From contig NCJR01000208.1 of NCBI GenBank assembly GCA_002282555.1, forward strand, positions 1 to 5,936: a stretch of 5,936 nt of DNA, read 5' to 3'. The stretch comes from Rhodobacterales bacterium 34-62-10. GTDB lineage: Bacteria; Pseudomonadota; Alphaproteobacteria; Rhodobacterales; Rhodobacteraceae. The position numbers were made by a program, and so were the translations under genes. This document shows, one piece after another, positions 5,470 through 5,936 of the stretch; the first letter of the stretch is position 1; each line of letters opens with the position of its first letter. The notes below the pieces were generated by a model. It ran no database searches. It saw nothing but the letters and a program-made list of their open reading frames with translations, and was not told the DNA's origin.

Positions 5470-5936
5470 GGTTTCGCCTCACCCAACGCTCGCCAAGCAT
5501 GCCATGTACCATAGCCGAGGACCGGGAATACAACACACAGTCCCAAAAGCCCTGTTACGGCAGAAAACGCCATTCCAAGGGCCACAATGCCACCCCATGC
5601 GAGGCATGGGCCCAAGTTGTGCGATGTTATGGCAAAGCTGAGTCCCAGCGCGGTCAACGCGTCGCGCCGTTCGGCAAGCAGCATCGGCACTGCAAACAGG
5701 CTGAGCGCAAACGCAAAGGCCGCGAACAACCCACCGATGTTGCTGGTGAGGATGACGATCGTATTCTTGAAATTTATCTTCCGGCCCTTGCCGTCGGAGA
5801 GATGTCCCGAGTCGAGCACCTGCAGGAGGATGTTGAAGACTTCGGGATGCGCCTTCTCTATCTCGTCAAACAAGAGCACCGCATACGGCCGGTGGCGCAC
5901 CAGCTCGGTGAGTCCTCCCCCTTCGTCGTAGCCCAC
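5466..5936 (-). CDS. Chimeric reading frame: ClpB AAA+ piece fused to C-terminal half of a DUF2189 membrane protein
   Basis: The frame enters from the right edge and is open to the TGA at 5466. Its first 68 visible residues are part of the second AAA+ domain of a ClpB-type disaggregase. From residue 69 on it becomes a hydrophobic membrane protein: [18 protein letters not shown] (about 70-87), then [15 protein letters not shown], then a long hydrophobic segment, about 111-143, ending [17 protein letters not shown]. This fits the C-terminal third of DUF2189 integral membrane proteins, normally about 250 residues with several helices. The 5' part of the DUF2189 gene is therefore missing. The join near 5733 is in frame. 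DUF2189 function is unknown; its TGA overlaps the ccoS ATG, so it heads or belongs to that operon. A fused functional protein is unlikely, since neither half is complete. Confidence 0.8.
   Translation of the reverse strand: MGYDEGGGLTELVRHRPYAVLLFDEIEKAHPEVFNILLQVLDSGHLSDGKGRKINFKNTIVILTSNIGGLFAAFAFALSLFAVPMLLAERRDALTALGLSFAITSHNLGPCLAWGGIVALGMAFSAVTGLLGLCVVFPVLGYGTWHAWRALGEAKP
5733..5936 (-). pseudogene. ClpB second AAA+ domain fragment
   Basis: ClpB is the cytoplasmic ATP-driven protein disaggregase working with DnaK. This piece shows the D2-domain stretch [17 protein letters not shown], the Walker [12 protein letters not shown], then [20 protein letters not shown] and the sensor-1 region [11 protein letters not shown]. 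The match to the family ends abruptly after TSNIG, where GSxxI-type sequence and the D2 small domain should follow. The wording [16 protein letters not shown] differs from the GRLTDGQGRTVDFKNT usual in alphaproteobacterial ClpB, hinting at a foreign source. Upstream sequence is outside the window, so it is unknown whether the rest of clpB is present. Confidence 0.85.

Noticed and set aside
5345..5931. Plus-strand open frames opposite ccoS and the ClpB/DUF2189 frame.
   Set aside because: Antisense shadows with no ribosome binding site and no family pattern.

Overview
The window looks like an accessory or decaying stretch of an alphaproteobacterial genome, probably Rhodobacterales or a relative. 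The support is an alphaproteobacterial-style IS21 element, a 5-formyltetrahydrofolate cyclo-ligase with the long N-terminus seen in that class, and a CcoS (cbb3 oxidase assembly) gene beside DUF2189 and DUF6522-like genes. This taxonomic call is inference from remembered protein families; no search was run. Base composition changes along the window: the IS21 part is very GC-rich, the LysR regulator and its neighbour are clearly lower, and the right end is intermediate.

Layout. (1) 1-2188: the istA-proximal part of an IS21-family element on the minus strand. istB runs off the left edge, and istA is interrupted by one in-frame amber codon just after its second catalytic aspartate. A perfect 17-bp inverted repeat lies between istA and the probable element end. 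(2) 2223-3474: an apparently intact LysR-type regulator (minus) divergent from an unrecognised 103-aa ORF (plus). A dyad of the T-N11-A type sits just upstream of the regulator. (3) 3645-4347: 5-formyltetrahydrofolate cyclo-ligase, broken by a deletion of about 5 nt inside its conserved glycine-rich motif. (4) About 4520-4770: a badly decayed remnant of an IS3-type OrfA. (5) 4760-5936, minus strand: the end of an operon with overlapping start and stop codons, in the order 5'-truncated DUF2189 membrane protein, ccoS, an unknown 77-aa protein, and a DUF6522-like gene. The last gene is broken by a 23-bp tandem duplication and an amber codon. At the right edge the DUF2189 part is fused in frame to a piece of the second AAA+ domain of a ClpB-type disaggregase, a chimera that needs an explanation.

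The clearest theme is gene decay. Three genes carry small, well-localised inactivating lesions, a fourth is a chimera, and at least two different insertion-sequence families are present. I see no defence, CRISPR, tRNA or rRNA feature. The best candidate for something under-described is the translationally coupled DUF2189-ccoS-77 aa-DUF6522 cassette, presumably linked to respiratory oxidase biogenesis. Here it survives only in damaged form.
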